A stretch of DNA of 64,000 nucleotides. Source: Litoreibacter ponti (GTDB lineage Bacteria > Pseudomonadota > Alphaproteobacteria > Rhodobacterales > Rhodobacteraceae). Positions 42,006 to 53,018 of the stretch are shown here, in pieces; position 1 is the stretch's first letter; each line of letters starts with the position of its first letter. The stretch lies in assembly GCF_003054285.1 (NCBI RefSeq), contig NZ_QBKS01000001.1:1736001-1800000 (forward strand). Direction: 5' to 3'. Below the pieces are notes generated by a model. The model made no database searches. It worked only from the letters and a program-made list of their open reading frames with translations, and was not told the origin of the DNA. A program made the translations under genes and the position numbers.

Positions 42006-42716
42006 TCACACGACAATCAGACCCGCGGACATGGCGCGGGCGACGGCATGGGTGGTGTTAAGCGCACCCAGTTTGTGGCGGGCGGATTCGATATAAACCC
42101 TCAGCGTGCTTTCGGAAATCGCCAGTTCCGCTGCCGCCTGAGCCCGGTTTCTACCCTTGCCCAACAAAGCCAAAGTGCTGAGCTCTCGCGGCGAAAGCGA
42201 AGGGCGAATCGTGCTGAAATTTCCGTCCTCAAAGCTGAGCGCCTTAAGATTGAACGCATGGGCGATCAGGATCAGATCGCGCTTCCGCTCTTCAATGAAA
42301 GCCTCCCACGCATCGTCGCTGCGGGAATCGGTGATGGTGAACAAGGCGTACTGCCCGTTGGGGCCTCGAACGGGGATCGAGAAGCCTTGTGGCCCCACGC
42401 CATACTCGATCGCCTCCTTCAGAAAGTCGCGGGTGGCCTTGGTGCTCCAATCAAGCTGCTTCCAGTTGACCGGGTCGAAGCGGTTCAGGCAGCCCAGGAT
42501 CACTGGGTCGATATAGAGGTAGTCCTTCTCCAGATAGCGGTCGACCCATTCCGATGAATACGTGCCGCAGCCGAAGCGCTCGCCGACGCTGTTGACCCAG
42601 TGATAGACCACATGGGTGACGCCAAATTCTTCTCTCAGGGCCTCGGTTGTGCTTTGCAGATCCTCAAGCGTTTTCGCCCGCGTGAGATCCTCCTGCATGT
42701 CGACCAGCTTGTTCAA
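42006..42716 (-). CDS. luxR: LuxR-family quorum-sensing regulator
   Basis: 236 residues if it starts at the TTG at 42716 (MNKLVDMQEDL); the ATG at 42698 is an alternative. The N-terminal half is the autoinducer-binding domain (HVVYHWVNSV, YLYIDPVILGC, GFSIPVRGPNGQ) with the usual W, Y and D residues. The C-terminal half is the LuxR helix-turn-helix (LSPRELSTLALLGKGRNRAQ, SESTLRVYIESARHKLG). It lies upstream of luxI in the same direction, so luxI is a likely target. Its start overlaps the small gene at 42664-42876. Confidence 0.95.
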   Translation of the reverse strand: MNKLVDMQEDLTRAKTLEDLQSTTEALREEFGVTHVVYHWVNSVGERFGCGTYSSEWVDRYLEKDYLYIDPVILGCLNRFDPVNWKQLDWSTKATRDFLKEAIEYGVGPQGFSIPVRGPNGQYALFTITDSRSDDAWEAFIEERKRDLILIAHAFNLKALSFEDGNFSTIRPSLSPRELSTLALLGKGRNRAQAAAELAISESTLRVYIESARHKLGALNTTHAVARAMSAGLIVV

Positions 42717-42876
42717 AGTTACCTACCACTCGGCGTCTTGGCTGGGACGGCTGAGCGATCTCGGTTGCAGCAACCATGATCGCGTCATCAAGATGTTCGG
42801 CAAGGTAATCCAAGTTGTTGCTTGCCGAGAACTTCTTGAGGTCCATCAAGACATCGATAATCCAATCATTCGTCAT
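42664..42876 (-). CDS. small protein overlapping luxR (70 aa)
   Basis: The start at 42876 (MTNDWIIDVLMDLKKFSASN) follows AAGGATGATGCTG. A short helical protein (LDYLAEHLDDAIMVAATEIAQ) whose last 53 bases overlap the luxR start. I recall similar small proteins beside luxR genes in this lineage, but know no function. The overlap would couple its translation to LuxR levels. Confidence 0.65.
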   Translation of the reverse strand: MTNDWIIDVLMDLKKFSASNNLDYLAEHLDDAIMVAATEIAQPSQPRRRVVGNFEQAGRHAGGSHAGENA

Positions 42877-43040
42877 CAGCATCATCCTTGGTAAAGAGTT
42901 AATCATCCGTTAACGACAAGCCTATCAGCAACAATTCGCCTGCAATATTCACCAATTCGCACTCCCCAGAAATAGCGAGGGGGTAGGCAGTCAAGTGGGT
43001 GAAATCGCTGCGCGCGGAAAAATTGCGCCAGATTTTCATC

Positions 43041-43077
43041 AAAAAAGGCCCGCGAATCCGGGTGATTCGCGGGCCTT
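43041..43077 (-). terminator. terminator of ccr
   Basis: AAGGCCCGCGAATC (43045-43058) and GATTCGCGGGCCTT (43064-43077) form a 14-base-pair stem. On the minus strand it is followed by TTTTTTGATG. It lies 23 bases after the ccr stop. The rest of the 42877-43099 gap is A/T-richer and holds nothing I can name. Confidence 0.9.
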
Positions 43078-43099
43078 GGCAATGGTGGTTTCCCTTACG

Positions 43100-44392
43100 T
43101 CAGACCTGACGGCTGGCCTCCAGCGTGTCCTCGAAGGTCGACAGACCCGTGCGCGGCGCGGTGACCAGCACCGCCATGTTGCCCGGCTTGTGCTCGTTCT
43201 TGCGCATCTTTGTATGGGCCTGCGGGATCTCGTCCCACGGGAAGACCTCTGACATGCAGGGATCGAGACGGCGCTCGACCATCAGCTGGTTGGCGGCAGA
43301 GGCCTGCTTGAGATGCGCGAAGTGGGAACCCTGCACGCGCTTCTGGTGCATCCAGAGATACCGCGCGTCCATCGTCAGGTTGTAGCCCGTCGTACCCGCG
43401 CAGATCACGACCATGCCGCCCTTCTTGCAGACGAAGACAGAGGCCGCCATGGTACTCTCGCCCGGATGCTCGAAGACCATGTCTACGTTATTGCCCTTGC
43501 CGGTGATGTCCCAGATCGCCTTGCCGAACTTGCGGACCTCGGTGAACCACTCCTTGTATTCCGGGCTGTTCACCGTGGGCATCTGGCCCCAGCAGTTGAA
43601 ATCCTTGCGGTTCAGCACGCCCTTGGCGCCCAGCCCCATGACGAAGTCACGCTTGCTTTCGTCCGAGATCACACCGATCGCGTTCGCACCGGCCGTGTTG
43701 GCCAGCTGGATCGCGTAGGACCCCAGACCGCCCGAGGCGCCCCAGACCAGCACGTTCTGGCCCGGCTTCAACTCATGGGGGTGGTGGCCGAACAGCATCC
43801 GGTAGGCGGTGGCCAGCGTCAGCGTGTAACAGGCGCTTTCTTCCCAGCTCAGGTGCTGCGGACGCGGCATCAGCTGCTGTGACTGCACCGTCGTGAACTG
43901 CGCGAAAGAGCCATCGGGGGTCTCGTAGCCCCAGATCCGCTGGCTGTTGGAGAACATCGGGTCACCGCCGTTGCACTCTTCATCGTCGCCATCATCCTGG
44001 TTGCAGTGGATCACGACCTCGTCGCCGACCTTCCAGCGTGTGACCTTCTCGCCCACCGCCCAGACGATGCCCGACGCGTCGGACCCTGCGATGTGGTAGG
44101 GCTCGCCATGCACATCGAAGGGCGAGATCGGAACACCAAGGCCTGCCCAGACGCCGTTGTAGTTCACGCCAGCGGCCATCACGAGGACGACCACCTCATT
44201 GCTGTCGGGCTGCTTCACATCGACCACTTCCTGCAGGAAGCTGTCCTCCGGCTCGCCGTGGCGCTCGCGGCGGATGGCCCATGCGTACATTTGCTTGGGC
44301 ACATGGCCAAGCGGGGGGATTTCGCCAACCTCGTAGAGGTCCTTCTTTTCTGCGGTGTAGTCCATCAGTTTGTCCTGCGTATCGAGGGCCAT
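43100..44392 (-). CDS. ccr: crotonyl-CoA carboxylase/reductase
   Basis: 430 residues, the length of Ccr in the ethylmalonyl-CoA pathway. Medium-chain dehydrogenase fold: an N-terminal MALDTQDKLMDYTAEKKDLYEVGEIPPLGHVP typical of Ccr, nucleotide loop VLVWGASGGLGSYAIQLANTAG, and NRKDFNCWGQMP. It reduces crotonyl-CoA with NADPH while fixing CO2 to give ethylmalonyl-CoA, the key step that lets acetyl-CoA be assimilated without the glyoxylate shunt. It is monocistronic with its own terminator; an inverted repeat lies about 90 bases upstream. Confidence 0.96.
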   Translation of the reverse strand: MALDTQDKLMDYTAEKKDLYEVGEIPPLGHVPKQMYAWAIRRERHGEPEDSFLQEVVDVKQPDSNEVVVLVMAAGVNYNGVWAGLGVPISPFDVHGEPYHIAGSDASGIVWAVGEKVTRWKVGDEVVIHCNQDDGDDEECNGGDPMFSNSQRIWGYETPDGSFAQFTTVQSQQLMPRPQHLSWEESACYTLTLATAYRMLFGHHPHELKPGQNVLVWGASGGLGSYAIQLANTAGANAIGVISDESKRDFVMGLGAKGVLNRKDFNCWGQMPTVNSPEYKEWFTEVRKFGKAIWDITGKGNNVDMVFEHPGESTMAASVFVCKKGGMVVICAGTTGYNLTMDARYLWMHQKRVQGSHFAHLKQASAANQLMVERRLDPCMSEVFPWDEIPQAHTKMRKNEHKPGNMAVLVTAPRTGLSTFEDTLEASRQV

Positions 44393-44479
44393 GCCCGTAT
44401 CTCCCCATCTTGGTCGCGCCGCGACGCAGAATCAAATGCTGCGCCGCCAATAAAGGAGGGATACAAAGCTCAAAGCAAC

Positions 44480-44510
44480 ATTACAACCCTTTTTGGTCTA
44501 TTTTTGTAAT
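44480..44510. promoter_or_regulatory. inverted repeat upstream of ccr
   Basis: ATTACAA (44480-44486) and TTGTAAT (44504-44510) are perfect inverted arms with a 17-base A/T-rich spacer. The element lies between the PlsB-like stop and the ccr start, with TTGCTT and TTTATT as candidate promoter parts nearer ccr. It could be an operator. Confidence 0.4.
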
Positions 44511-44511
44511 T

Positions 44512-45924
44512 TTATGTCGCACCGCTTTCGCGGGATATGCGCTCCCGGATATGCGCGATCGAGGCTGCATAATAATCCAGCACCTCCGGTGCCTTGTCGG
44601 TGACTTGCACGATCTTGTCGGCAGAGACCTCCACCAGTCCGCGCACCTCGAGCATGCGCAGCGCCTCATCGACGGCCCGCGACGCGATGCTGTCGGCGCC
44701 ATCGCCTTGTGGTAGGCACAGCTCCAGTCTGGCCTCGCGAAACACGGCCACATCCTCGGCAAATCGCGCCTCAATCTCGGCGCGCGCCAAGGTCCCGCCA
44801 GCCTCCGTCAGATAGGTCGCAACGACAGGCACCGGCAGGATGGGGACCACCCGAGCCACACGCGCCATCAACGCGTCACCCAGCTCTTGTGCAGGATCGG
44901 CACGTTCCTCTTCAAGGAATTCGCGCAGCGACAACGGATGCCCATAGGCCACCGCTGCGAAGCCCAGGCGGTGGAACCGCCCGGTCAGCCGCTGCCCCAG
45001 ATGCCGCGCCACGTAACGGATCAGGGTAGAGATGCGGAATTTGAATCGGGCCTGTTTGTCGCCCGCGGCAGCGACCAGCACGCGGTCCTCTAGCACCCGG
45101 TCGTAATTCAGGCCCACCGGCACGAAGACCACGTCTCGCTGCCTGTCGGGATGAAACCCATCCAGAATGTAGCTGATCAGCCCCAGCTTCGGCTTGCCCA
45201 ACGCCCCCGTGCGCGACAGACCACCTTCGGGAAAGACAGCCTGCGCGACACCTTCGCGCGCGGACAATTGCACGTATCTCGCCAGCACCTTGCGGTAGAG
45301 TGGGTTGAGAGATTTGCGCCGAATAAAGTAGCCGCCCATCATCTTGATCAGCGGACGCAGCGGCCAGACGCGCGCCCACTCGCCCACGGCATAGGACAGC
45401 GCGCTGTCGCGGGCCGCCAGATAGGTCACCAGCACGTAATCCATGTTCGAGCGGTGGTTCATGATGAACACCACCGTCGCCTGCGGGTCGATCCTGCCCA
45501 TCTCGGTTGCGTTGGGATTGACCACCCGCACACGGTAGAGCGTGCGGGACAGCCATTTCGCCAGCCGTGTGCCAAGGCCGAAGTAGACCGTCGCGGAAAA
45601 GGACGGCACGATCTCGCGGGCGTAGCGCTGCGCGGTCTCGAAGGCCACATTGTCGGGCACGCCCATCTGGTCGGCATAGTCATTGACCGCGCGGATCACA
45701 TCCGGGTCGTAAAGCACGTTCTGGATCATGTCGTGGCGGCGGGCGAGCTTGAAGGGTTGGATCGGCCGGGCCAGCCTCGTGTTCAGCCGGGCCACCACGC
45801 GCTCCGCACGGCGTCGGAAGAACCATCGCACGGAAGGAAACAGGAAATGTGAGGCCGCGGTCACCGCCGCCAGCAGGCCCATCAGGATCAAGGCCCAGAC
45901 GGGCAGCTCGACAGTCGTAAACAT
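44512..45924 (-). CDS. PlsB-like glycerol-3-phosphate acyltransferase (short form)
   Basis: 470 residues with an N-terminal membrane helix. The acyltransferase motifs are in order: NHRSNMDY (catalytic H-x4-D), GGYFIRRKS, FPEGGLSRTG, and VPVGLNYDRVLED, the last being PlsB-like. It would acylate glycerol-3-phosphate at the sn-1 position to start phospholipids. It is shorter than enterobacterial PlsB (about 800 residues) and lacks the long N-terminus. It sits upstream of ccr, separated by an inverted repeat. Confidence 0.9.
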   Translation of the reverse strand: MFTTVELPVWALILMGLLAAVTAASHFLFPSVRWFFRRRAERVVARLNTRLARPIQPFKLARRHDMIQNVLYDPDVIRAVNDYADQMGVPDNVAFETAQRYAREIVPSFSATVYFGLGTRLAKWLSRTLYRVRVVNPNATEMGRIDPQATVVFIMNHRSNMDYVLVTYLAARDSALSYAVGEWARVWPLRPLIKMMGGYFIRRKSLNPLYRKVLARYVQLSAREGVAQAVFPEGGLSRTGALGKPKLGLISYILDGFHPDRQRDVVFVPVGLNYDRVLEDRVLVAAAGDKQARFKFRISTLIRYVARHLGQRLTGRFHRLGFAAVAYGHPLSLREFLEEERADPAQELGDALMARVARVVPILPVPVVATYLTEAGGTLARAEIEARFAEDVAVFREARLELCLPQGDGADSIASRAVDEALRMLEVRGLVEVSADKIVQVTDKAPEVLDYYAASIAHIRERISRESGAT

Positions 45925-46000
45925 GCCCGGCAGCGTGGCAGGGATTGCCGCGTCGGTAAATGGGGCGCAGCGGTTGGGTGCGGCAATCGTGGCGGGCGCG

Positions 46001-46789
46001 CTACGGCATCATTGCATCCGAAACCGCCACCATCGCCGTCTGATTCACCTCGATCAGGCCCCGCCTTGGCCGGTCGAGGTCGATGATCATGAAGACCAAC
46101 GCCACGATCAGCAACAACATCGCATAGATCGGAAACCCGGCCTTCACCTGCGTCAGCCCCGAATTGTAGCCCAGCACCCCGCCCAGCAGAACAAACGTCG
46201 CGAACATCAAGAACAGCACAGGCTCCGGCACGTGGCGGTTGATCGCCGCGTCGCGCGCACCGAGCGAGTCGATCATGTCGTTGAGCGAGGCGGCAAAGCC
46301 CATGGCAACCGGACCGGGGGTTTCGGCAGCCTCCGCGCTGGCGACCGCCCAAAGCTTCGCAAACAGCTCTTCGGCGGCACCGATCAGCTCGAGGCGTCGC
46401 TCCTCCTGGCTGGCGGGCACACGGCCTGCTTCAACGCGGATGATGCCATAGCGCGACATCAGGGTCTTGGCCTCTTGCGCGCGCGGTTCGCTCAAAAGAT
46501 CCGTGCGCAGCCAGGCCGTGCCGATAGCATTCGCCTCTTCGACAACCGCGCGGGAGCGGTCGTCGAAGCGGTTGAGGGCCAGCGAGAAGGTAAAGCCCAG
46601 CAACAGCGCCAGAAGACCCAGAAGCGAGCCCTGCACCGCAGAGGCCTGCGACTTGCTCTCCTCATTGTGGTGCCGCGCGCCGCGCTTGCCGATCTGGCGT
46701 CCGGCCCACATGGCGCCGGCCATCGCGGCCAGCAGCACGGCCGCGATGAGAAAACTGTTGATGTCGTACATAAGCTCTTTCGGTCCCAT
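46001..46789 (-). CDS. DUF4239-type membrane protein (262 aa)
   Basis: Two N-terminal helices (NSFLIAAVLLAAMAGAMWAG and LLGLLALLLGFTFSLAL) and two C-terminal helices (VLFLMFATFVLLGGVLGYNS and IYAMLLLIVALVFMIIDLDRP) flank a soluble region. This resembles the bestrophin-like DUF4239 family, for which I know no firm role. The ATG at 46789 has AAGG upstream; the ATG at 46771 (MYDINSF) is an alternative. Confidence 0.8.
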   Translation of the reverse strand: MGPKELMYDINSFLIAAVLLAAMAGAMWAGRQIGKRGARHHNEESKSQASAVQGSLLGLLALLLGFTFSLALNRFDDRSRAVVEEANAIGTAWLRTDLLSEPRAQEAKTLMSRYGIIRVEAGRVPASQEERRLELIGAAEELFAKLWAVASAEAAETPGPVAMGFAASLNDMIDSLGARDAAINRHVPEPVLFLMFATFVLLGGVLGYNSGLTQVKAGFPIYAMLLLIVALVFMIIDLDRPRRGLIEVNQTAMVAVSDAMMP

Positions 46790-47111
46790 CGGGCGCGCCT
46801 TCTCACTTGAGGCGCAGGCCCCGCTCGCGCGGCGTATACTGCACGGCGCGAGCCACGGAAAGACCTATCGCGGACAGCCCTACATATCACCGGCACGGTC
46901 CATCGGCCTGATTACAATGGGACATTCCGACCTTTTGGGAGCGTTCTGAACGGTGCCTTTTCAAGGTGCGTTCGCTCAATGGTTACGCAATCCGCCTATC
47001 ACGGTTCCGAGGTGCAGTTTCTGCAACGCAGCGAATTGACATTGGTATATTATTCCAAGTATCAACTCACTGGAGTAATATAATTACCCGCACCGATTCC
47101 AGCGAGGCCCC
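46790..47111 (+). promoter_or_regulatory. 322-base gap holding the ecm promoter
   Basis: No gene seen. TTGACA at 47036 with a -10-like TATCAA about 18 bases on gives a likely ecm promoter, next to an A/T-rich TAATATAATTA at 47081-47091. CTGCAACGCAG near 47021 is a short dyad that could be an operator. The upstream half is GC-rich and unremarkable. Confidence 0.45.
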
Positions 47112-49091
<1,980 letters not shown>

Positions 49092-49163
49092 TGTGATTCA
49101 AATGAGCGCTTACGCGCACACGATCATTTTTGCTCTCGGGGAGCTTCGCTCCCCGCCGCAAAG

Positions 49164-49200
49164 GCCTCCCCTCAGAGTATTTGTGACCAAATGGAGAGGC
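49164..49200. repeat. dispersed intergenic repeat, most diverged copy
   Basis: GCCTC at 49164 and GAGGC at 49196 can pair around a core with GAGTATTTGTGACCAAATGG (49175-49194), a variant of the repeat at 14741 and 30891. It lies between ecm and deoD. Confidence 0.5.
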
Positions 49201-49278
49201 AGCTTGAGCCAGCTTCGCGGTTCCGCCTTTCGGGTTGCGATGCTAAACAAGGCGGATGCCATGTGAGGAGAGCACCCT

Positions 49279-49983
49279 ATGACCATCCACATCGGAGCTA
49301 AGCCCGGCGAGATCGCCGAAACCGTTTTGATGCCCGGCGATCCATATCGCGCGAAGTGGGCGGCGGAGACCTTTCTGAAAGATGCCGTGCTGATCAACGA
49401 AGTGCGCGGCATGCTTGGGTTCACCGGCACGTGGAACGGCCATCGCGTCTCGATCCAAGGGTCCGGGATGGGCATGCCGTCCCTGTCGATCTACGCCAAT
49501 GAGTTGATCAAGGATTACGACGCGCAGACACTGATCCGCATCGGATCTTGCGGCGGGATGCAGGACAAAGTGAGCATTCGGGACGTCATTTTGGCGGCGA
49601 CGTCTTCGACGCTCTCGACCCCCTCCATCGGCATTTTCAAGGAGCTGAACTACGCCCCCTGCGCCGATTGGGGCCTGCTGCATGCCGCCTTCCACGCCGC
49701 AGAGGCGCGCGGGGTGACGACCCATGTGGGCGGCATTTATTCGGCGGATGTCTTCTACGATGAGCGACCCGATCTGAACGAGCAGATGACACGCCACGGG
49801 ATCCTCGCCGTCGAGATGGAGGCGGCAGAGCTGTACAATCTGGCCGCGCGCCATGGGCGACGCGCCTTGGCGGTTTTGACGGTCTCGGACCATCTGATCA
49901 CGGGAGAGGCGCTTCCCGCCGAGGATCGCGAGAAGAGCTTCGGCGACATGGTCGAGATCGCGCTGGAAGCGGCCTTCGCATGA
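49279..49983 (+). CDS. deoD: purine-nucleoside phosphorylase
   Basis: 234 residues, the size of the hexameric bacterial type. Visible: LMPGDPYRAKWAAETFL, IRIGSCGGM with phosphate residues, and ILAVEMEAAELYNLA with SDHLITGE, where the catalytic aspartate sits. It splits purine nucleosides with phosphate to base and ribose-1-phosphate. It would process nucleosides brought in by the BMP importer. It overlaps the aldo/keto reductase gene (ATGA). Confidence 0.96.
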   Translation: MTIHIGAKPGEIAETVLMPGDPYRAKWAAETFLKDAVLINEVRGMLGFTGTWNGHRVSIQGSGMGMPSLSIYANELIKDYDAQTLIRIGSCGGMQDKVSIRDVILAATSSTLSTPSIGIFKELNYAPCADWGLLHAAFHAAEARGVTTHVGGIYSADVFYDERPDLNEQMTRHGILAVEMEAAELYNLAARHGRRALAVLTVSDHLITGEALPAEDREKSFGDMVEIALEAAFA

Positions 49984-50960
49984 GGACACGCAAGCTTGGA
50001 GCGTTAGAGGTCGGCGCGGTCGGGCTGGGCTGCATGAGCTTCGCGGGCTTTTATGGCGAGACGGATATCGCGACCTCGCACGACACGCTCGATGCGGCGC
50101 GGGAGCACGGCATGGACTTCCTCGACACCGCCGAGCTTTACGGTATGGGCCGGTCGGAAGAAGTTATCGGCGCGTATCTTAAGGCCAATCCCGGGCACGG
50201 CTTCAAGATCGCCACAAAGGGTGGCATCGTGCCCAAGCCAACGCGTCATTTCGACAATTCCGAAGCCCAACTGCGCAAGGCCCTCGAAGGCTCGCTGCGG
50301 CGGCTTGGCGTGGATCATGTGGATCTCTACTACATTCACCGCCGCGAGGCCGAGCGCCCGGTGGAGGAGGTCGTCGAAACACTGGTGAAGTTCATAGACG
50401 AGGGCAAGATCGGCGGCTTTGGTTTCTCGGAAATCGCACCGTCGACCCTGCGCCGCGCTCATGCGGTGCATCCGGTGATGGCCGTTCAAAGCGAGTACTC
50501 GCTGTGGACCCGGCAGCCCGAGTTGGGCATGATCCAGACCTGCGCGGAACTGGGCGTGGCCTTTGTGCCCTTCTCACCCGTCGCCCGCGGCATGTTCGCG
50601 GACCGCTTCCCCGACCCCGCCACCTTTGCTGACACCGATTTTCGCAAACCCCAGCCGCGGTTTCAGGTTGAAAACTTCAAGGCCAATTGCGCCATGATCG
50701 ACGGGTTCCGGCGCTTTTGCGCGTCGCGCGGGTGGTCCCCGGCGGGGGCGGCGATTGCCTGGACGCTGGATCAGGGCGCGCATCTGATCCCGATCCCGGG
50801 CACCCGCAGCCGCGCCCATCTGCAACAGTTGGCGGAGGGCGAGGCAATCCGCTTTACAGATGAGGATCGCCATGAAATCAACCGCTTGCTGCCGATCGGC
50901 TGGGCACATGGGGACCGGTACTCTGACGGGCAAATTGTGGGTGTCGAGCGCTACTGCTGA
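49980..50960 (+). CDS. aldo/keto reductase
   Basis: 326 residues of the (beta/alpha)8 NADPH-dependent family. Visible: MRTRKLGALEVGAVGLGCMS, the active-site tetrad residues in FLDTAELYGMGRSEEVIG (D, Y) with IATKGG (K) and YYIHRREAERPVEEVVETL (H), and the C-terminal cofactor site IPIPGTRSRAHLQQ. It reduces aldehydes or ketones to alcohols; the substrate is unknown. It is coupled to deoD. Confidence 0.94.
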   Translation: MRTRKLGALEVGAVGLGCMSFAGFYGETDIATSHDTLDAAREHGMDFLDTAELYGMGRSEEVIGAYLKANPGHGFKIATKGGIVPKPTRHFDNSEAQLRKALEGSLRRLGVDHVDLYYIHRREAERPVEEVVETLVKFIDEGKIGGFGFSEIAPSTLRRAHAVHPVMAVQSEYSLWTRQPELGMIQTCAELGVAFVPFSPVARGMFADRFPDPATFADTDFRKPQPRFQVENFKANCAMIDGFRRFCASRGWSPAGAAIAWTLDQGAHLIPIPGTRSRAHLQQLAEGEAIRFTDEDRHEINRLLPIGWAHGDRYSDGQIVGVERYC

Positions 50961-51017
50961 ACGCCCGGAACAGTTTGTTTCCTTCGGTTTTGCCCTATAG
51001 GTCACCATATATGACCT

Positions 51018-51623
51018 ATGCGACGCCCGTTAATCTCACTCTACGTGCTGCTGACAACACCCATTTCAGTGCCGTGGCGCCTGCTCGCGCGCGGCGCGGC
51101 GATCGTGATTACCTTCTTGATTGCGCGCGCGATTGAGCCCTGGACAGGGCTAGGGGCCTTGAATGTTGCGGTTCTGGCGGGGCTTCTGACGACGGGGCTT
51201 CGCGCGCTGTCACCCGCCTTCTTCGAGCCGAAGGATCGCGATATCACCTCGGCCATCACAGTCGCGTGCGTCTTGATGTCCCTATCCGCCCTTGCGCATT
51301 TCCTGCCCGCCTCAACCCTTCAGATCGGCATCAGCCTTGGCATGTTCGCCATGGGGTTGATGTATGCCTTTGTTCTTTGGCTCGACCCGACGATGTATGA
51401 CCGCTTGGGCTGGAGGGCCGAGGATTGGGGTACAGAGGGTCACGCCAATGCCGCGCGGTGGCAAATTCTGCGCTGTGCGGGGCTTGGTGTGGCCTATGCC
51501 TATGCGGCTTATACCCTGAATGCGGCGGAATGGATCGTCGCCCATGCGGCACTGCCGCTGGTCTTCTACATGCTGTTCCATTGGTCTGTGATCGCCACGC
51601 ACCCGTATGAGGACAACGCATAA
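51018..51623 (+). CDS. integral membrane protein (201 aa), unknown
   Basis: Five to six hydrophobic helices (for example GAAIVITFLIARAIEPWTGL and ISLGMFAMGLMYAFVLWLDP). I do not recognise the family. No good ribosome site precedes it, and it starts 57 bases after the aldo/keto reductase. Its position before an acyltransferase suggests a membrane-lipid or polysaccharide context, which is guesswork. Confidence 0.75.
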   Translation: MRRPLISLYVLLTTPISVPWRLLARGAAIVITFLIARAIEPWTGLGALNVAVLAGLLTTGLRALSPAFFEPKDRDITSAITVACVLMSLSALAHFLPASTLQIGISLGMFAMGLMYAFVLWLDPTMYDRLGWRAEDWGTEGHANAARWQILRCAGLGVAYAYAAYTLNAAEWIVAHAALPLVFYMLFHWSVIATHPYEDNA

Positions 51624-51680
51624 GCGCCAAACTTTTGGCCGATTTTGCCGGTAAACCGCCGGGTGAAAGGGGCAAAAGAC

Positions 51681-52817
51681 ATGCGGATCACCTATCTCGA
51701 CCATCTGCGCGCCATCTGCATGGTGTTCGTCGTGGTGTTGCATGCGTATTACTTGATCGACTACGCCCCCGCCGCCTTCTACGCGGTGTTCATCTACAAT
51801 TTCTGCATGGGCACGTTCTTCATTATCTCGGGCTACGTGATGGGTCAGACCCTGCCCGGCGGGCCGATATGGCCGCATTTACGCGCGCGCCTTAGGCGTT
51901 TGGCCTGGCCGCTGGCCACTGGCCTTGTGCTGATTAACCCCCTAACTCTCGCCGTGATCCATGACGGCTTTTCCACCGCATGGGCCAGCGATGTCTGGGC
52001 ACGGGCCACGTCCGGCCGGTTGTTTGTGCATCTATGGTTTTTGTTCGCGCTTATGGCATTTACCTGCGCCGTGCCTCTCCTGTTTCGCACCCTTCGATCG
52101 GAAATGTGGGCGCGGATCGCTCGCGCTTGCGCCGCCCGGTTACCCCAGGCTTTTTGGCCTACCGCCATTACGCTGGCAGTCGTCACAATTCAAATGAGCC
52201 TTGCCGCAACAATCACGCTGGATTTGCCGGTCCCACTGGACGGTCTGGTGAAATATGCCTGGGCCTTCGTGCTTGGGCTCGCATTGTTTCACCACCCTGC
52301 CGCGTGGGAAGCATGCCATCGGCCCGGCCCTTTCCCCTTCGTCATCGCGGGAATGTTCTGGCTGGCCATGATCGACGGATGGGCCGCGCAAGGCACGACC
52401 CTGCACCATATGCTGCATGCCGCGCGGATCGCCTCAAGCTCGGTCGCGATCAGTTTTGCGCTGCTCTGGGCGTTCCGCCGCTTCGCCAACACTCCGACCC
52501 GCGCATGGGCCATCGTGTCCGAGGGCGCTTTGACGACCTATGTGATGCAGTGGCTGGTCCTTCATGCCTTGGTCGGCCCGCTAATGTGGCTCGGCCTGAG
52601 CGAGGGCGCGCTTTTCGCAGCGCTGATCATCTGCACGCTCGCGATCAAGCTGCCGGTGCATCACGTGGTGGTCAAACGCAGCCCGCTCCTGTCGCTTCTG
52701 TTGAACGGAACCCCGATCCGACGCGCTCAAACGCACCCGGACGCGCAGATTGCCGCAGTGCGGAACCAGGCGGCACCAAACGCGTTACTTCTCCAAACAA
52801 AAGGAGACATGACATGA
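51681..52817 (+). CDS. acyltransferase 3 family membrane protein
   Basis: The start at 51681 (MRITYLDHLRAICMVFVVVLHAYYL) follows AAAGGGG and gives 378 residues with about ten helices. The H/R residues of the family appear in YLDHLRAI and LHAYYLIDY. Such proteins acetylate or acylate sugars, lipids or antibiotics at the inner membrane. It overlaps the small lipoprotein gene by four bases. Confidence 0.9.
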   Translation: MRITYLDHLRAICMVFVVVLHAYYLIDYAPAAFYAVFIYNFCMGTFFIISGYVMGQTLPGGPIWPHLRARLRRLAWPLATGLVLINPLTLAVIHDGFSTAWASDVWARATSGRLFVHLWFLFALMAFTCAVPLLFRTLRSEMWARIARACAARLPQAFWPTAITLAVVTIQMSLAATITLDLPVPLDGLVKYAWAFVLGLALFHHPAAWEACHRPGPFPFVIAGMFWLAMIDGWAAQGTTLHHMLHAARIASSSVAISFALLWAFRRFANTPTRAWAIVSEGALTTYVMQWLVLHALVGPLMWLGLSEGALFAALIICTLAIKLPVHHVVVKRSPLLSLLLNGTPIRRAQTHPDAQIAAVRNQAAPNALLLQTKGDMT

Positions 52818-52957
52818 AACGCGTGAAAAAAACCCACATCCTGTTTTTCCTCGCAGCCTCCGCCGTTCTGGCCGGCTGTGACACGGCGGGCGTGAGCCAA
52901 GACAGCTCCGAGTTCGAGGCGCCGACGATCACGACGCTCGACAACGTGAATATCTAA
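52814..52957 (+). CDS. small lipoprotein (47 aa)
   Basis: MKRVKKTHILFFLAASAVLAG followed by CDTAG: a signal peptide with the lipobox LAGC, then an acidic tail of about 25 residues. AAGGAG precedes the ATG, and it overlaps the acyltransferase stop (ATGA). The mature peptide would be too short for an enzyme. Function unknown. A strong terminator follows at 52964. Confidence 0.75.
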   Translation: MKRVKKTHILFFLAASAVLAGCDTAGVSQDSSEFEAPTITTLDNVNI

Positions 52958-52963
52958 AGACAC

Positions 52964-53005
52964 AAAAAAGCCCCCCGCGCCGCAAGGCCGGGGGGCTTTT
53001 TTTTT
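52964..53005. terminator. bidirectional terminator between the lipoprotein gene and sdhB
   Basis: GCCCCCCG (52970-52977) and CGGGGGGC (52989-52996) form a strong stem flanked by six A and nine T residues. It ends both convergent transcripts. Confidence 0.92.
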
Positions 53006-53018
53006 GAACTCATTCAGG

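Noticed and set aside
51980..52957. Long frame over the acyltransferase gene
   Set aside because: Only the last 47 codons are real; they form the lipoprotein gene starting at 52814, and the rest is the acyltransferase in another frame.
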